Shown one piece after another: positions 42,605-55,130 of a stretch of DNA of 64,000 bases (its first letter is position 1; each line of letters opens with the position of its first letter). A model generated the notes under the pieces. That model was not told where the DNA came from and ran no database searches. It saw nothing but the letters and a program-made list of their open reading frames with translations. Origin of the DNA: Narthecium ossifragum (Eukaryota; Streptophyta; Magnoliopsida; Dioscoreales; Nartheciaceae); the NCBI GenBank assembly GCA_963920575.1, contig OY986971.1:8000779-8064778 (forward strand). Direction: 5' to 3'. Position numbers and translations under genes: made by a program.

Positions 42605-43582
42605 TTAGGTACAAAGGACTTTAATAAATTTTGCATAGGAAGAAAATTGTCGGATGGCCTCTAGAAGTGGTATATTGATGTTCACTCGCTTGAATATCTC
42701 AGTGATTTCCTCTATATATGATTTCTTATTGGGTTTGGAGGAAGGAAAATGTAATTTGGGCACATATTTAGCAGGATTAGGCTCCCTAAAATCAGATGGA
42801 TCATAAATCAAGTGGGATATTGGAGTAATCACGGGGTGGACGATCGATCGTCTTCTCGACCGATCGATCATCATACGACTGATTGATCGTCGGATCGTCT
42901 GATCAATCGATCAGACCGGCTGGTTCCTCTACTTTATTATCTATAGTTTTGCCGCTTCTAAGGGTCATTACTGCTTTAGCACTTTTCTAAGTTCTGGTTG
43001 TCTATATAATATTGACCCCTAGGATTAGTCACAGATTGACTAGGCAAATAGGGTTCCTCTCTCTTAGCTACTGTGTTAGCCAATTGCCCTAATTGTGTCT
43101 CTAATTTGGATATGGATTGAGCATGTGAATTAACATCATTTCTTATCAATGCCATCTCACTTTTAAGGTCTGACATGTTAGCATTCATGGTAGCATTCAT
43201 GTTATTCATACTAGCACTTATGTTTGCATTAATGTTGGCGAGTGTACTCATGATTGCAGTCAAAGTGGACTCAGTAGATGGTTCAGGAGGAGGCTGAGAT
43301 ATATTCTGTGGATAATGTGGAGAGTACCCATAATTTTGATTGACTTGAGGTTTAGGAGAGTATGAAAAAGCGAATGAGGACTTAGTGGTATTACTCTGCC
43401 CTAAAAAGGTTCCTGACTATGGTGGTGTCAAACGAAAGTTAGGGTGTGTCTCCAACCAGGGTCATAGACATTGAAATAAGGATCGTGTTGAGGTTTAGAG
43501 AAGCCATATGTTGCACTGACATGTTCCTGAACAAAGTCAGGGAATAAGAAGAAAACACTGTCATGTGATTTAGATTGAGGGC
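42605..43582 (-). pseudogene. Athila-like gag C-terminal region
   Basis: Contains MNNMNATMNANMSDLKSEMA and SISKLETQLGQLANTVAKRE, then PSQSVTNPRGQYY, matching the usual gag end (LE.QLGQLA.. NPR.Q) of Athila elements. Downstream, the frame includes DRSRRRSIVHPV over a GATCGATC cluster at 42842-42905, with stops between the segments. The N-terminal gag runs into the 200-N gap at 43583. Confidence 0.65.
42842..42912. repeat. GATCGATC cluster inside gag-protease
   Basis: GATCGATC at 42842 and 42862 with variants GATTGATC at 42881 and GATCAATCGATC at 42901-42912, spaced about 20 bases. It lies between the gag and protease blocks, not in an LTR. Confidence 0.85.
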
Positions 43583-43782
43583 NNNNNNNNNNNNNNNNNN
43601 NNNNNNNNNNNNNNNNNNNNNNNNNNNNNNNNNNNNNNNNNNNNNNNNNNNNNNNNNNNNNNNNNNNNNNNNNNNNNNNNNNNNNNNNNNNNNNNNNNNN
43701 NNNNNNNNNNNNNNNNNNNNNNNNNNNNNNNNNNNNNNNNNNNNNNNNNNNNNNNNNNNNNNNNNNNNNNNNNNNNNNNNNN
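43583..43782. other. Sequence gap of 200 N
   Basis: Exactly 200 N, most likely a fixed-size scaffold gap. Sequence on the two sides is unrelated in character: gag on the left, a GC-rich leader on the right. Confidence 0.99.
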
Positions 43783-44606
43783 CCAACCTCGCTGGGCTCT
43801 GTAAAGGCTGCAAGCTTTGTTTTTTTCCCCTTAGAAAAGATCCTATTTTTTTGGATATAAGATCTTTTTGGATTAATATCTTAACTAACTCCGCTGTTTC
43901 ATAGCGGAGAAGATCGCGACCCCGAGATCGTGCCTACCTCTCATCGCATCCTCTGCGTGTTCCTCCGCCATTACCTTTCCTCTTCCAAGCTCTGTTGCTA
44001 TTGGTCTCCTCCCTGTCGCCGGAACCAGCTGATCTCGACATCCCCGCTGTCATCTCGCTGAACCCAGCGGTGCCAAACCTACGGTGAGCTTTCCCTCTCC
44101 TCTCCTCTCTTCACTTCTGTTCATTTGTTCAGCTGCTTCGATTTGCTGTCCTTTTTTGCTTAAATTTTTCTGGTTTTTGCTTCAATTTCCCTTTCTTCTT
44201 CCTCTTTTATATGGTTGAAACTGATTTTCTTCCCTTTTCATTTCCTCTTCACTATGATATGATTTAATTTCCCTGCAAACTGGCTTTTGGTCGATTTAAT
44301 TTTCAAGTGCTTCTGTTCATCTTCTTTCCATCTGATATGATCTGCTTCATGTATGAGTTGATCCTTTGACGTTCATAGCATTTATCTGCAACCTGTGATA
44401 AAAATGGCAGATCTGAAAAAATATTCAATTTTTCTATTTAGTGGTAAACATGATTTTTAGTATGATCGGAAAAAATGGCAGATCTGATATTTAGTGGAAA
44501 ATATGATATGCTTCATGTAATCTTTGATCCTTTGAAGTTCTTAGCATTTATGGCATATTTGAAATGCTGTAGACTGCTGCCACGATCAATTTATTCGGGG
44601 AGAGAC

Positions 44607-44673
44607 GACCCCGTAGCAATTTCCTAGGAGGAGGAAGGAGCATGAGAGATTGATATTTATACGGTGGAGATTA
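44607..44673 (+). repeat. Copy 1 of a ~77-bp foldback element, right end lost
   Basis: GACCCCGTAGCA followed by TTTCCTAGGAGGAGGAAGGAG and GAGATTGATATTTATACGGTGGAGATT, then unrelated sequence. It matches the complement of 48458-48534 except for the missing right end. Confidence 0.8.
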
Positions 44674-44749
44674 AGGTACAATTCCGCCGATATCCTCTCT
44701 TTCATAAGCTATCTCTATTTTCGACAAATTTCTTCGTTTTTTTATTGTG

Positions 44750-45334
44750 TTTTATTTATGGATCTAAGGATGGCTGATGAAACTTTGTTGTCTATATTTG
44801 AGAGTCATGTTTGATGCTTTAGTGCCTTTTATAACTGTCCTCTGTTTCCAATGTTTGAGATCTATCATTTAACATAACAATTATAGCTATTTTGGACATC
44901 TTAACAATAATTTCTCTAATAGTAGCCAATGACACAATTACTGTTTTCTTGAATTTCATTCTAAACAGTGGACTTACAGAATTCTTATGATTAGTTTTTC
45001 TGAGTCAGATCTCCTGGAATATGTTAGCCACCTGAGCTGAAAGTCGCTGATTTCTCTTACAACTTTTTTGTTGGAAAGATACCTAAATGCTTAGAATATC
45101 TTCCAAGGTACAGTTTCTTATTTTTTTCCAGAATGCATGCTGTCCTTAATAAAAGCCATACATGCATTCTTGATCAGTTTAAAGAATCAGCGTCGGAGAG
45201 TGTTGCTTAAATAGAAAACAACAGAGAGACAAAGCATGAAAATAAAATTATAAGCTTAAAGAGAGAGTTTTGTTTTGTTTAATTGCTATTCAAGTTTTGT
45301 TTATTTATGGATCTAAGGATGGCTGATGAAACTT
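44750..45334. repeat. Dispersed direct repeats in the candidate gene region
   Basis: TTTATTTATGGATCTAAGGA/TGGCTGATGAAACTTT occurs at 44751 and again at about 45300. The string ACTTTATTGAGATTTGGCATTTTT occurs at about 45331 and again at 48414, just before the foldback copy 2. Confidence 0.8.
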
Positions 45335-48300
45335 TATTGAGATTTGGCATTTTTTTTGTCTAAGCGATTAATCGAGATGCCATAACTTGAAGGCATCTCA
45401 TTACAATAGGTGTTAATTCAAGTCTCCAGTGAAGTGAGATGTGTATTTTTGTTTTTTTTTCACCCTTCTGATCAGAAGGCATTAGAAAAATGTCTCTCTT
45501 GCTCGAGGTGGCCGATCCCGTGCCGGAGAGAGTGGGATCGTGAGGATGTCGACGTGGTGCTTTTGTTCCATGAATTCAATCTGGAATCTGGTGCTTTTGT
45601 TTGTGGAATGTCGACATGTGTCCCTACCTTGCAATCTGGAAGTCCATGAATGCAACCCAAAACACTTCCCCTGTGTTGTTCCATGAATCCATTTGCCTTC
45701 TTTGATCTGTTGATATGTTTTTGTGGATCGGATTTCATATTTTCTGTTTTAAATGTGGTGTTTTGATTGAATCTGAGCATTCCAGATCATGTTCTTTAAC
45801 CAATATGTTAAAATCAGAATATAGCAATTGTGTTTGCAATGTTCTCTAATTCGCTTTCTTTCTTCTCTATTTCTTCTGGTGGCTTTAATAGTTTTTCCTT
45901 CTCTAATTGCAAAACCATTAATTTGTTCAAGCACATTTGTTTTTTGTGTTGTTGCTCATTTTTTTGTGAGGAATGTGTGTTTTAGATGGTTTTGATGCAC
46001 TATGGACAAAATCTAAGGTGCTTTTGTTTGTCCAAATCTTGATTAAAGGGATGCTGCACTTTTTAGAACATAAAACTCAATATAAAATGTGGCTAATCAC
46101 TTTCTTCACGTGATTAAAGACCAGTTTTTTGGGCATGCAAAACTGCTTTTAATGCATTACCAACCATCCCAAATTGCTCCAGATTCTTTTAAAGTGGCTA
46201 CTACCCAACTTTGAAGTCAATAAAAACAGTCCTCTTTGATGTTTTTGGTGAATTTACTAGCCTAAATATTGTTTAGTGATTCCATCTTTGCTTGGGATCA
46301 AAGAGTATGTTGTTTTAGATGCGAAAGCACCATTTATTTCATGAATAATCAGCTTGACTTCCTCCAGAAGTTAAGCAAAGTGTTGTAGTCCTTTTAATAT
46401 ACTAAAGAGCAGCTTTCTTCTTCGAGTAATGATGAGTTTTCACCGTCTACTATAATAATTTTTTATCAGTTTTATGCACAGTATTGTATACTTTTTCAAT
46501 CTTCAATAATTTGCTTCTTCAGATTCAGTATCCACATCTATGAGCAACTGAGGCTGCTACCTATAATTTGTTTTTTCAGTCTTCAGTAATTTACTTTTTT
46601 ATTCTTCAGTAATCTCCTTCAGATCCAGCCCCGATGCTTATGACAACTTTGCTGTGAGAGGGATAACCATGGTCAGCCTCTTGGCCCGTCTATACGGCAG
46701 CAATGTTGGCTTTAATCAATCGCCTGCAGGTATGCTGAAGACATTGACACTCTTTTCAGCTCAGTTTCTTTATTGCAATGCAATGCAATGCTAATGAATG
46801 ATTGTTTTGTTTTTATTTGCATTTGTGATCCCGGCTCCTAGAGTAGTTCCAATGAAGAGGGAAATCCAAATGCCCTGATCCTAGAGTAATTAATGATTGT
46901 AAGCTTGATTCTTTCCTACGTTAATAGAGATTGTGCGTGTTGTTGGCAACCACGATTTCAGTTTAGTGATTCATTTGTAGGAGTCTATTAAGTGTTTGAG
47001 AAAGAAATGTTTGATTCCTTCACATCACATAACTAAAAACCATGCTAGGGGCACGGGCCATTTGTGGGGATGTTTTTACTTCTCCTCCTGTTGATTCCAT
47101 TTTGGCGATATGGTCGTTGTTGGTGCAAATTACTCCATTTTGGAATCACGTAGGGCATTCGAGTTATGACTGGTTCTAAAGGGTGCCTTATAATAGTCAA
47201 GGTAATATTAATTCTAATTTTATTGCATTCACTATCGAATATTTTGATGTCTAAGAAAACTGTTTTCTTACTTCTTTTTGGATGTCCTCTTTCATGTCTA
47301 CTTAATTGATCAGATCAATGTCAGAAAATTGATTGCACATGTAACAGAACTATACATGAGATCGGCTTAACTTCGGTTTGGCAGCAGAGCAATCAAAATC
47401 TGAAGGTTATAATGTAGAGGTACAACATTCAGGTTTAATGAACTTCTGGCATGGAGTTGAATTTTTTTGGAGAGCAACCTTATGTATCTTCATGCGAGTT
47501 AGATATGTGATAAGTGAATTACGTACTCTGCGTTTCCTATTATGTTCTTTAGAATTTACTGATATGTCAAGGGAAGACATATTGGATTACAGGATACTCT
47601 TAGAAGAAGAAGGGCTTAAGGAGGAAAACGACAACGTAGGCAGCGAGGAAGACATGAGGAATCCGCTGAGCCATAGTGGCCATGTTGGCGGGGCTGGTCA
47701 TAGCACTGGTCGGCGTGGCTTTGTGCCACTAAAATGTTTATTTTCTTTGAAGCGTGTTTAATTTAGTCTCATGGTCGGATTCTTGAATTATGTGTTTGAG
47801 GATATATGTATTTATGTTTTGCATAATTTCATAAAGTTTTCTGTTGACTCCACTCCTTTCAAATATCATGTTTATTTAAACCGTGTCAGGGATAATTATA
47901 GTGAGTGTATCTATGCTTTCTTTAAAATTTATTTTTCTTTGCAAGAGCATTTTAGCCATTTCACATATTAATTTCATATCGTTAGCATGATTAGATCTGT
48001 TAAGTGGATTAAAGGGAAATGACATTGTGATTTTGGGAAATTTTGGTATTTTTTTGATATTGAACCAGAGTTTATTCAAGTTATACGTATGATCTTACCA
48101 CGTCAGCAGAACCCATGAAAGTATTGAAAGATAACAATGAAGTCTGTATAAAGCTGGGCTCGGGCTCTTCATCAAAGGAATTTTATGAAGGTAAAGCCCA
48201 ATCCAACACCAACGAAATTGTGGCCTGCTCTAGAAGACATTGTTTGCTATTGATATTTGCTGTTATTAATTTTCATTGATGTTTGATAGCTTTCTTAACC

Positions 48301-48457
48301 AAATACCTATAATTGGTGTTGTTTGCAACACTTTCAATGGGAACAAAGGGGTGGATCGGAGAGGTGGAAAAATTTATTCAACTTGCTAAAAAAAGATGAG
48401 GGATAGCCAAAAAACTTTATTGAGATTTGGCATTTTTAGCAAACTTTATTGGTATAT

Positions 48458-48534
48458 GACCCCGTAGCAATCTCCACCGTATAAATATCAATCTCTCTGG
48501 CTCCTTCCTCCTCCTAGGAAACTGCTACGGGGTC
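48458..48534 (-). mobile_element. Copy 2 of the ~77-bp foldback element, complete
   Basis: Begins GACCCCGTAGCA and ends TGCTACGGGGTC, a perfect 12-bp terminal inverted repeat around a 53-bp core. It lies in opposite orientation to copy 1, 3.85 kb away. It is too short to be more than a mini-MITE or derived foldback. Confidence 0.75.
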
Positions 48535-50230
48535 AAAAAAAGTTTAATCTCCCTAATGGACTACTTCATACTTCCAATAGCAAACTTTATTGTTTAAAAC
48601 CGTTAACAGCTCCTTTTTCCTCTTCATTTGTTTAGTATGTTTTGCTATTTATGGTATTCTATTATATTGCTTTTCCATCACAGAAGCATGCATCTGTCGT
48701 TAATTAGGATGACTCTTTTTTCAACTGTTTGAGTGTGTGTGTCGTCGACCATCTCTTTCATTCTTAGACTCTGCAAATCATCATTGCCTTTTCTTCCTTG
48801 CAGTTTGTAACACTCAGCTTCTTTTTGATGCCAAAGGGTTAGCTGGTGGATCAAGCTGCTCACAAAAGTCGATTTAGTTGATTCAATTTTCTCCTCTTCT
48901 TTATTACGGGGTACGGAAAAGTCTGCTTTACAACTAATAGTGGTCCAATACGTATATGTTAATAATTAATGTGAATGACATGTTCTGGGTAATGGATCAT
49001 GTATTTAGCATTATTGTCCTCTTCTTTACCGTCTGTTTTTATTTAATGTGTATGGATAAAATACAGGGAATTTGGAACTTAGCAATAGCTTATTCAGGTT
49101 TGTGATCATTCACCATTGCTTCTTCAGATTCAAACTGTAGATGTGGTTTTATATTATACTCTTCTAACTCCTGTCAATACGTAGTCTTTTTTTTGCTCCT
49201 ACGAGACAAATACAGGATGCCAACCTTATTGGATCTGAATTTAGATTGTTCTAGACCAACGAATAGATCAAACTTGAGAACAGTTAGATTAGCATATACC
49301 CTTAAACAATTGTTTTAATTAAATTCTTGGTTGGCATTGTTGGCTGTTTTGCAAAATTCCTTACAAATTTGATAAGAAAATACTGTAAAACTATAATAAC
49401 TGTGACATCGCATAAAAAAACTCAAAATTCATGCCAAATATGATACGACATCGCATTGAATATTTGGTTGCATATGGTGCGAAGCACAAGCACTCATAAC
49501 GGATGTCGCTTACTTTGGAAAGGAGCAATCAAAGGTGAGCAAAGTACAAACACTCATAACGGAAAAGAACAACCAAAGGTGAGCTGCAACTGGGGCTAGA
49601 ATTGGCAGAGCAACCAAAACTCCAAACTCCAAACCTACGGTGTTTGTATGTATCTTCCAGCCTTTAAATTACTATGGGGGTGGTGAGGAGTGGTGCTATT
49701 CTAACCATCATATGTGGTTTATTAATGTTATGATGAATTGGATAGAAATGGCTGAGGTGAAACAAGGGTTTGTTGTTCACCCGTCTACCAATGATCTCTT
49801 TGAATACAAATTTTAGTGAGATATTTTCGTCAAATATATTAGTCTTATTAATAGGAAGAGGTATAGGGATGTGTGAGTGAGAGAACCGTGCCCAATCGTG
49901 CCAGGGGCACGGGTAAACACTAGGTAGAGTTAAAAAGAGAAGTGGTGGTGGTGTTGTGGGAATGCTTGGAGCTAGAGTTAAAAAGAGAAAAAACCGACGG
50001 TTAGATTTTGCTAGCCATGGAGTTGGATTATTGTGAAATTAGAATATCTGTATTTTTGCTTTTTCTTTAAAGTTGTGGTTTGTGAGGGATAATGTTGTAT
50101 TTGAGGATACTATGGTTTGTAAAGTTTGTGGGGACAAGGTTTGCCCCGGAGACAAAGTTTGTGAGGGATAATGTTGTACTTATAAGGTTTGCCTCGGTAC
50201 AGGTGAGGTTCTACCGAAATTTTTTGAAAA
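48535..50230. other. AT-rich stretch, no gene recognised
   Basis: No supported coding frame on either strand. The GTGCCAGGGGCACGGGTAAACACTAG string at 49899-49924 resembles a Helitron terminus (hairpin then CTAG) but lacks the expected T after it. Confidence 0.35.
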
Positions 50231-50239
50231 AACTCTATA

Positions 50240-50268
50240 TCCGTGACGTAGACACGGGTATTCCCTAG
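50240..50268 (+). mobile_element. Possible Helitron 3' terminus
   Basis: CCGTG, loop ACGTAGA, CACGG, then a short spacer and CTAG followed by T. This is the hairpin-then-CTRR/T layout of plant Helitron 3' ends. No Rep/helicase gene or TC start was found, so it would be a non-autonomous element if real. Confidence 0.3.
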
Positions 50269-51700
50269 TATATATATAAAATTATACGAATAATATATAT
50301 ATATAATTTTAATATGAACATTATATAAATAATGTTGCATCATATAATTCCAAAGGCAAACCAAACATCATCATCAGATGGACGATGCATGCATCCCATG
50401 ATATACCTGCACCGGTGATTCACGTAACTAAACGTCCCCTAAATCTTTCAGTCCCACTTCACATATTCTATGGTAAGATGTTTTACTGCTCCACAAGAAG
50501 TGGCATGGGCTGGCGGGCTGCGGGGGTGGGATGTGGTTGATGCAATTCACACAATTATATGCGCTCATGCCGAAACCCTGGTAACTAAAACTTGCTTCCA
50601 TCCATCATCTTCTCCTCTTTCATAATCCACACCATTGTGTGTGATTTGTCCTAAAATTCAAATCAAGTATATTAATGCTCCTTCTTATATCTTTCCAACA
50701 ACTATAGGACACGGCTTGTTTCCCTTTTTCTTCAAAGAGATCTCTAGCAAACACACATTGTCTGAGGCTTTGTACATGATGCATCCAAATGCCTTCCCAA
50801 CTGACAAAAATGACCATTGAACGCTCTTTTTATTTTTCATTCGTAACTCTGACCAAGCAGTTTTTATTTGAATATATAAATTGAGGTTCTAGCTAACTTC
50901 CTTGGATTGCAAGCATACATTTAAGATGTATAGCATATTTAATCCTTTCCAAAGACATAGCAAACTGCTTGCTCTGAGCCCTATATAATTAGCTGCCACA
51001 GACAACCCAGCTTGCATTAGAAGGGTTGTGACAGTAGGGAGGTGAAAGATCTAACTCTATTTTATTCTTCTTCAAGAAGTAAATTCTAACCACCTTCAAA
51101 AGCTTGATTGATTGTAATAGTATAGCATAAAATGATAATATAGACTTGCATGCAAGGACTACAGGGCCATTAAATTATTTGCAAGGTAATTGTACTTGGC
51201 ATGGATCCTTTGCCGAGTATATCGCTCTCCTTCAAATTTTATGCCGCTGGCATCAGGTCCATGGCAAGTATCAACATGTATCATATCGACCGTTTATCAT
51301 ATGGACCAGCACAACATGTATTCTCGGCAAGATAATCCCTACTTGCACATAAGACTTGGATGTACCCTAGATTAGAAAGGTCAAGAAGGGTGCACCCGAA
51401 TAGAGTGCAACGATCATGAAAAGAGTGGAGGCAACATTCTAGCAAGCAGTAGAATACCTGGCAGGATCATGATACAGAGAATCAAGATGCTTCTTAGAGG
51501 ACTTTCTGACATAGACATCTTCCGGCAAAACAATATGTTTCACTTTACCATCAGTACGAGGAAATGTCACAGGCAGTGCCCTGAGAAGAAACAGTAAAAA
51601 AGCTCGCAATAGCATACCAATGAAACTGCCTTTCTAATAAGTACTTGAAACCTGAATATGCTAAAAAATTGATTGTATGCTTAAAACAAAACAGCACCAG
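50269..51700. other. Non-coding stretch, no gene recognised
   Basis: AT-rich sequence with short frames only. A TATA-like CCCTATATAATTAGC at about 50980 is followed by an open leader but no gene that I can support. Confidence 0.3.
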
Positions 51701-51701
51701 T

Positions 51702-52465
51702 ATATTTTTTTTTTGATGAGTTCAGCCGAAGCTAGCTACACTACAACTAAACTACAATCCATTACAACCGAAACAGACGGCCCCTCATTCGGAACCCAAT
51801 CAAGACCAGATTGGTTTATGCGGCACCATCTGGTAACTTCATCCGCTCGCTCATTGCAGATTCTCGACACATGTAGAAACAGAGTAAAGTCAAAGTATAA
51901 CATTGTTGCTCAGATCTCCTTTGCTAACCTAGCAATCTCATCCGGCCATAACCTTCGGCCATTAAGAATATCCACGGTGACTAAACAGTCCAATTCAATG
52001 ATGTTCTTCCTTTCACCTCTCTCCATCGCCAATCTATCAGCCACCAAGATCGCCCTCATCTCTGCCTTTAGTGATGAACTAGCCTTAACCAGCTCTCCAT
52101 GCGCCCAAATCGGATCCCCATCACCTCCTATCGCAACGGCCGCAACCACCCCCACGGCCGTTGCTCTCATTTCAGGATTTCTTTGCTTAACCCAATTATT
52201 CAAACCATGACTCAAGTCAAATAGGGTTTTCCTCAATTTTCTAAATCTCTAGGTTAGCAATCAAATTAGCCCATCCATAAATAAACAAGAATTGTTCTAA
52301 TATTTCCAGCTTCCAAGAGAAATTACATACGCTATGGCGAGGCCCTTCACCAACTTCCTCGTCTTCGTCAGCAGATCCCCTCTCATGTACATCTCTACTA
52401 GATTTCCAAGCTTGCAATGAGCGCACTACCAAAGTATCACAAAAGACCAGATTAAAATCATACAC
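51702..52465 (-). pseudogene. LINE RNase H 3' end with poly-A tail
   Basis: On the minus strand the domain reads ATAVGVVAAVAIGGDGDP, SSSLKAEMRAILVADRLAME, NIIELDCLVTVDILNGRRLW and, in another frame, ERADEVTRWCR, a plant reverse-transcriptase-associated RNase H of the RVT_3 type. It is followed by a stop and by a run of A on that strand (plus-strand T at 51702-51712), as expected for a LINE 3' end. The upstream reverse transcriptase is absent, so the copy is 5'-truncated. Confidence 0.7.
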
Positions 52466-52469
52466 ACCC

Positions 52470-53600
52470 CTACCGAATCAATATCAAATGACATCTTAGA
52501 ATCATCACGAGCTGACAGTATGATTAGAAACCTAACCACAAACTCATAGTTATGTGTACAATTACACTCAAAAAGCTCGATTGCACATAAAAATCTATGG
52601 AACGGGGCAAACCTCGTTGCTCTTTCTCACCGGAGGAGAAACCTTACGGGCGGCAGGCGAGTGGGAGGATGGGTAACCGAGTTGGAGTCGGGGGGTGCAG
52701 TAACTAATTTTACTGCATGCCCCGCAGTAAGACATCATAGCCGTCCAATCAAATCCACGACTAGGATTCAAAATAGTTTAAAAACGGACGGATGAGTTAA
52801 ATGGCACACTTCACCCTTCTCTCTCCCTCTCTCTCCCTCTCTCTCGGTGGCGATCAATCCTTCCCCCGTCGGGAAGTCGATGTCGTCGCCGTCGCCTGCC
52901 GCGGTGGACTTCTCGCCAGTCAATCGCACCTACAACTCGGGGAGTGGGCTGCCGATGTGATGGAGTTCTCCCCGCCGCCGACACTCCCACTTCAGGACTT
53001 AAAATTACACCTCCAACGTCGGGAATTTGTTTGATGTATTACTGCTTTCTTTCTTCTCATTGTGCTCTGCTATTTGAATTATGCTCTATTTACTGTCTAG
53101 CTTCCCCTTACAAGTGGCACTTGCTTGTTTTCCTCCTTAAACTATCACTTGGGTTGCTATTGTTTTTAAAGGATTTCTACATAACTGCATGTGTGTTGTT
53201 AGGGTAAGACAAGACTCTTAGGGAGGGGATGGTGTGGGGATGGTGCCTTAGAAGAATTTTGTGCTATGTGAGGGACTTGATCAGTCACATACTTTAATGG
53301 TGTTTGAGAAGAAGAGGGGTTTTTCCAATGCAAATTTGAACATATAATAATGTAGAAATGTATGAGCCTTGCGAATGAATTGAACATGTTTGACATGAAT
53401 GTTGGTGCTCATGTGACAATTCAAGTAGTTGAATTCGTGGCATGAATGCTTGAGCCCATAAGGTCTACAAAAATGTGAATCCAAGTGATCATCTAGTAAT
53501 TTGTTAAGAGTTAGAGCATCTAATTGAGATCGGCAGCTCCAAAAAGCAATACTTCCTTGAAAGTAAAACTTCTAACTTGAGGAATAAAAGGCATTATGTA
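52470..53600. other. Spacer with CT-rich tract, no gene recognised
   Basis: A CTCTCTCCCT-type tract runs at about 52818-52848. A 77-codon plus frame starts at 52801 (MAHFTLLSPSLSLSLGGDQS); its first part is a reading of the CT tract, so it is not supported. GC-rich near 52850-53000, AT-rich afterwards. Confidence 0.35.
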
Positions 53601-55130
53601 GTAGTCAAGTAAGATATTGAGGAGAAGGTGTAATTAAATAACCCTAACAATTTCTTAATAAGCCTCTTATACTATAACTGTATCTCAAACACTAAAATAG
53701 CACAATCAGTTAAAACTATTACAGTGACAAAGCAACAAACACCTCAAAGGCATATGAGTATGTTTAGTATAGAATGTGATATAATCTAAGTGTCAAGCAG
53801 TAAAATAACTCAAGATGATTTTAAGAACACAGCAAGCTTCTAAAACTATTTAGAACAAGTCACAACACTTAAGCATGGCTATCAAGTAAAAACATCTAAG
53901 GAGGAAAACAACAAACACTTGAGAGACAATAAGTGTGTGCAATGCAAATCCTACGTGTTAGCCGAGAAAAATGAGAATAGCTGAGCCAAAGAGAGAAACT
54001 AACACAAGAAGTTTTTAACGTGGAAAAACCCAACTGGGGAAAAAAAAAAAACCACGGGTCCTCTATCGGAGACCACCCAAATCATCCACTAGAACTTTAT
54101 CATGATAGTTACACAGCTAGCACCCCTTCTTGATGACTCCTCATCAAACCTCAATGCTCACAGTTGAGTATACCACCACCGAACCCTTTCTCTAGTGGAC
54201 AATATTCAACCCACAGTTGAGATAGATAGAGGACTCCTCCTCTCTTCTTGAACCTCCTTGGAATCCACCAGAATCCACCAAGGATGAAGGATTCCACCTT
54301 CGATTTAACTTGGACTCCTCCAAGTAACTGAAGAACTCATTCTTCAGATAACACCTCTTGAAATCTCCAAGAGTGAAGAACTCTCTCTTTGATAAAATGG
54401 CAGCTCTGAGGAAGCTAGGATTTCAGCTCACTTGATAAGGTTGCTTCCTCACTTTCTTTTGACCGGAGTTCTTACCTCTACAACTTTAGTCTTCCTCTAT
54501 ATATAAGCCTGTTGCCATGCTTGAGCAACCTGCTACTCCATTGCTTCCCAGCTACTTTTCCAGCTGTTAATTTCTTCTCACTTCATACACAGCTGGTCTT
54601 GATCTTTTTACCCATACAAAGCTGCAGAACCTCTTTTAAGCTTTCTTGTTGTGAAGCAAACACTTCTTTGTTCACAACTTTCACAGCTGGCTTCCTTGTC
54701 AGCTGAACTTTGCCTTTTAGCAGAGCCTTCCGCTGCATTGATCTACGAGCTTAGATAAATGGTTGAGTGTTTGATTTTTGCACAAGTCTGATCTTTGCTC
54801 CCAGTCAACTATCGTGGTCTATGGTGGTTGCTTTAGAACTGCTGGTCCTCCAGCTGCCTCATTCCATCTCTATGCAATTGAACTTTTTAGCTTTCAAACC
54901 GATGGGCTTTCAGCTTACTTAGTAGCTTTTCAGCAACTCAATTTAGACCGCCGGTCCTCTAGCTTCATTAGTGGCTTTGTAGATGTCTCCAATTTTGCAT
55001 CAAATAACACAACCTTGTCCAATTTAGTCTCTAATTACAATGTTTGTGTCCTAGTTACAAGCTAATAAGTTTTGACACAAATCAAGCTAATTACAATCCT
55101 TACAGAAGGTGCTCCATACATTATATATGT
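53600..55130 (-). mobile_element. Probable Copia-type LTR
   Basis: On the minus strand, TTTTTCCACGTTAAAAACTT preceded by an A/T-rich CCACGG block, and later ..TTGTTAGGGTTATTTAATTACACCTTCTC.., are the typical order of strings in the R-U5 part of large plant Copia LTRs (ACGTGGAAAA motif, then ATTCACCCCCTCT-like end). Neither TG..CA end nor a primer site was fixed, so the limits are rough. Confidence 0.4.

Larger units (their letters stand above)
43783..48240 (+). other. Candidate spliced gene of unknown identity
   Basis: A GC- and pyrimidine-rich leader ends in CCTACG/GTGAGC at 44083, a good donor. An exon at 46623-46729 lies between CTTCAG and GCAG/GTATGC and reads SSPDAYDNFAVRGITMVSLL, ARLYGSNVGFNQSPAG. 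A frame at 47378-47761 includes DYRILLEEEGLKEENDNVGS. Another before a donor at 48190 reads TTSAEPMKVLKDNNEVCIKL. I recognise none of these. They may be one host gene with long introns, a captured set of exons or chance frames. The intervening sequence is AT-rich with local duplications. Confidence 0.35.

Noticed and set aside
50980..51030. Promoter for a host gene at the TATA-like CCCTATATAATTAGC
   Set aside because: No coding sequence follows, and AT-rich TATA look-alikes are common in this stretch.
52801..53034. 77-codon ORF as a small protein
   Set aside because: The start lies in a CTCTCTCCCT tract and the Ser/Leu run is a reading of it. No family resemblance.
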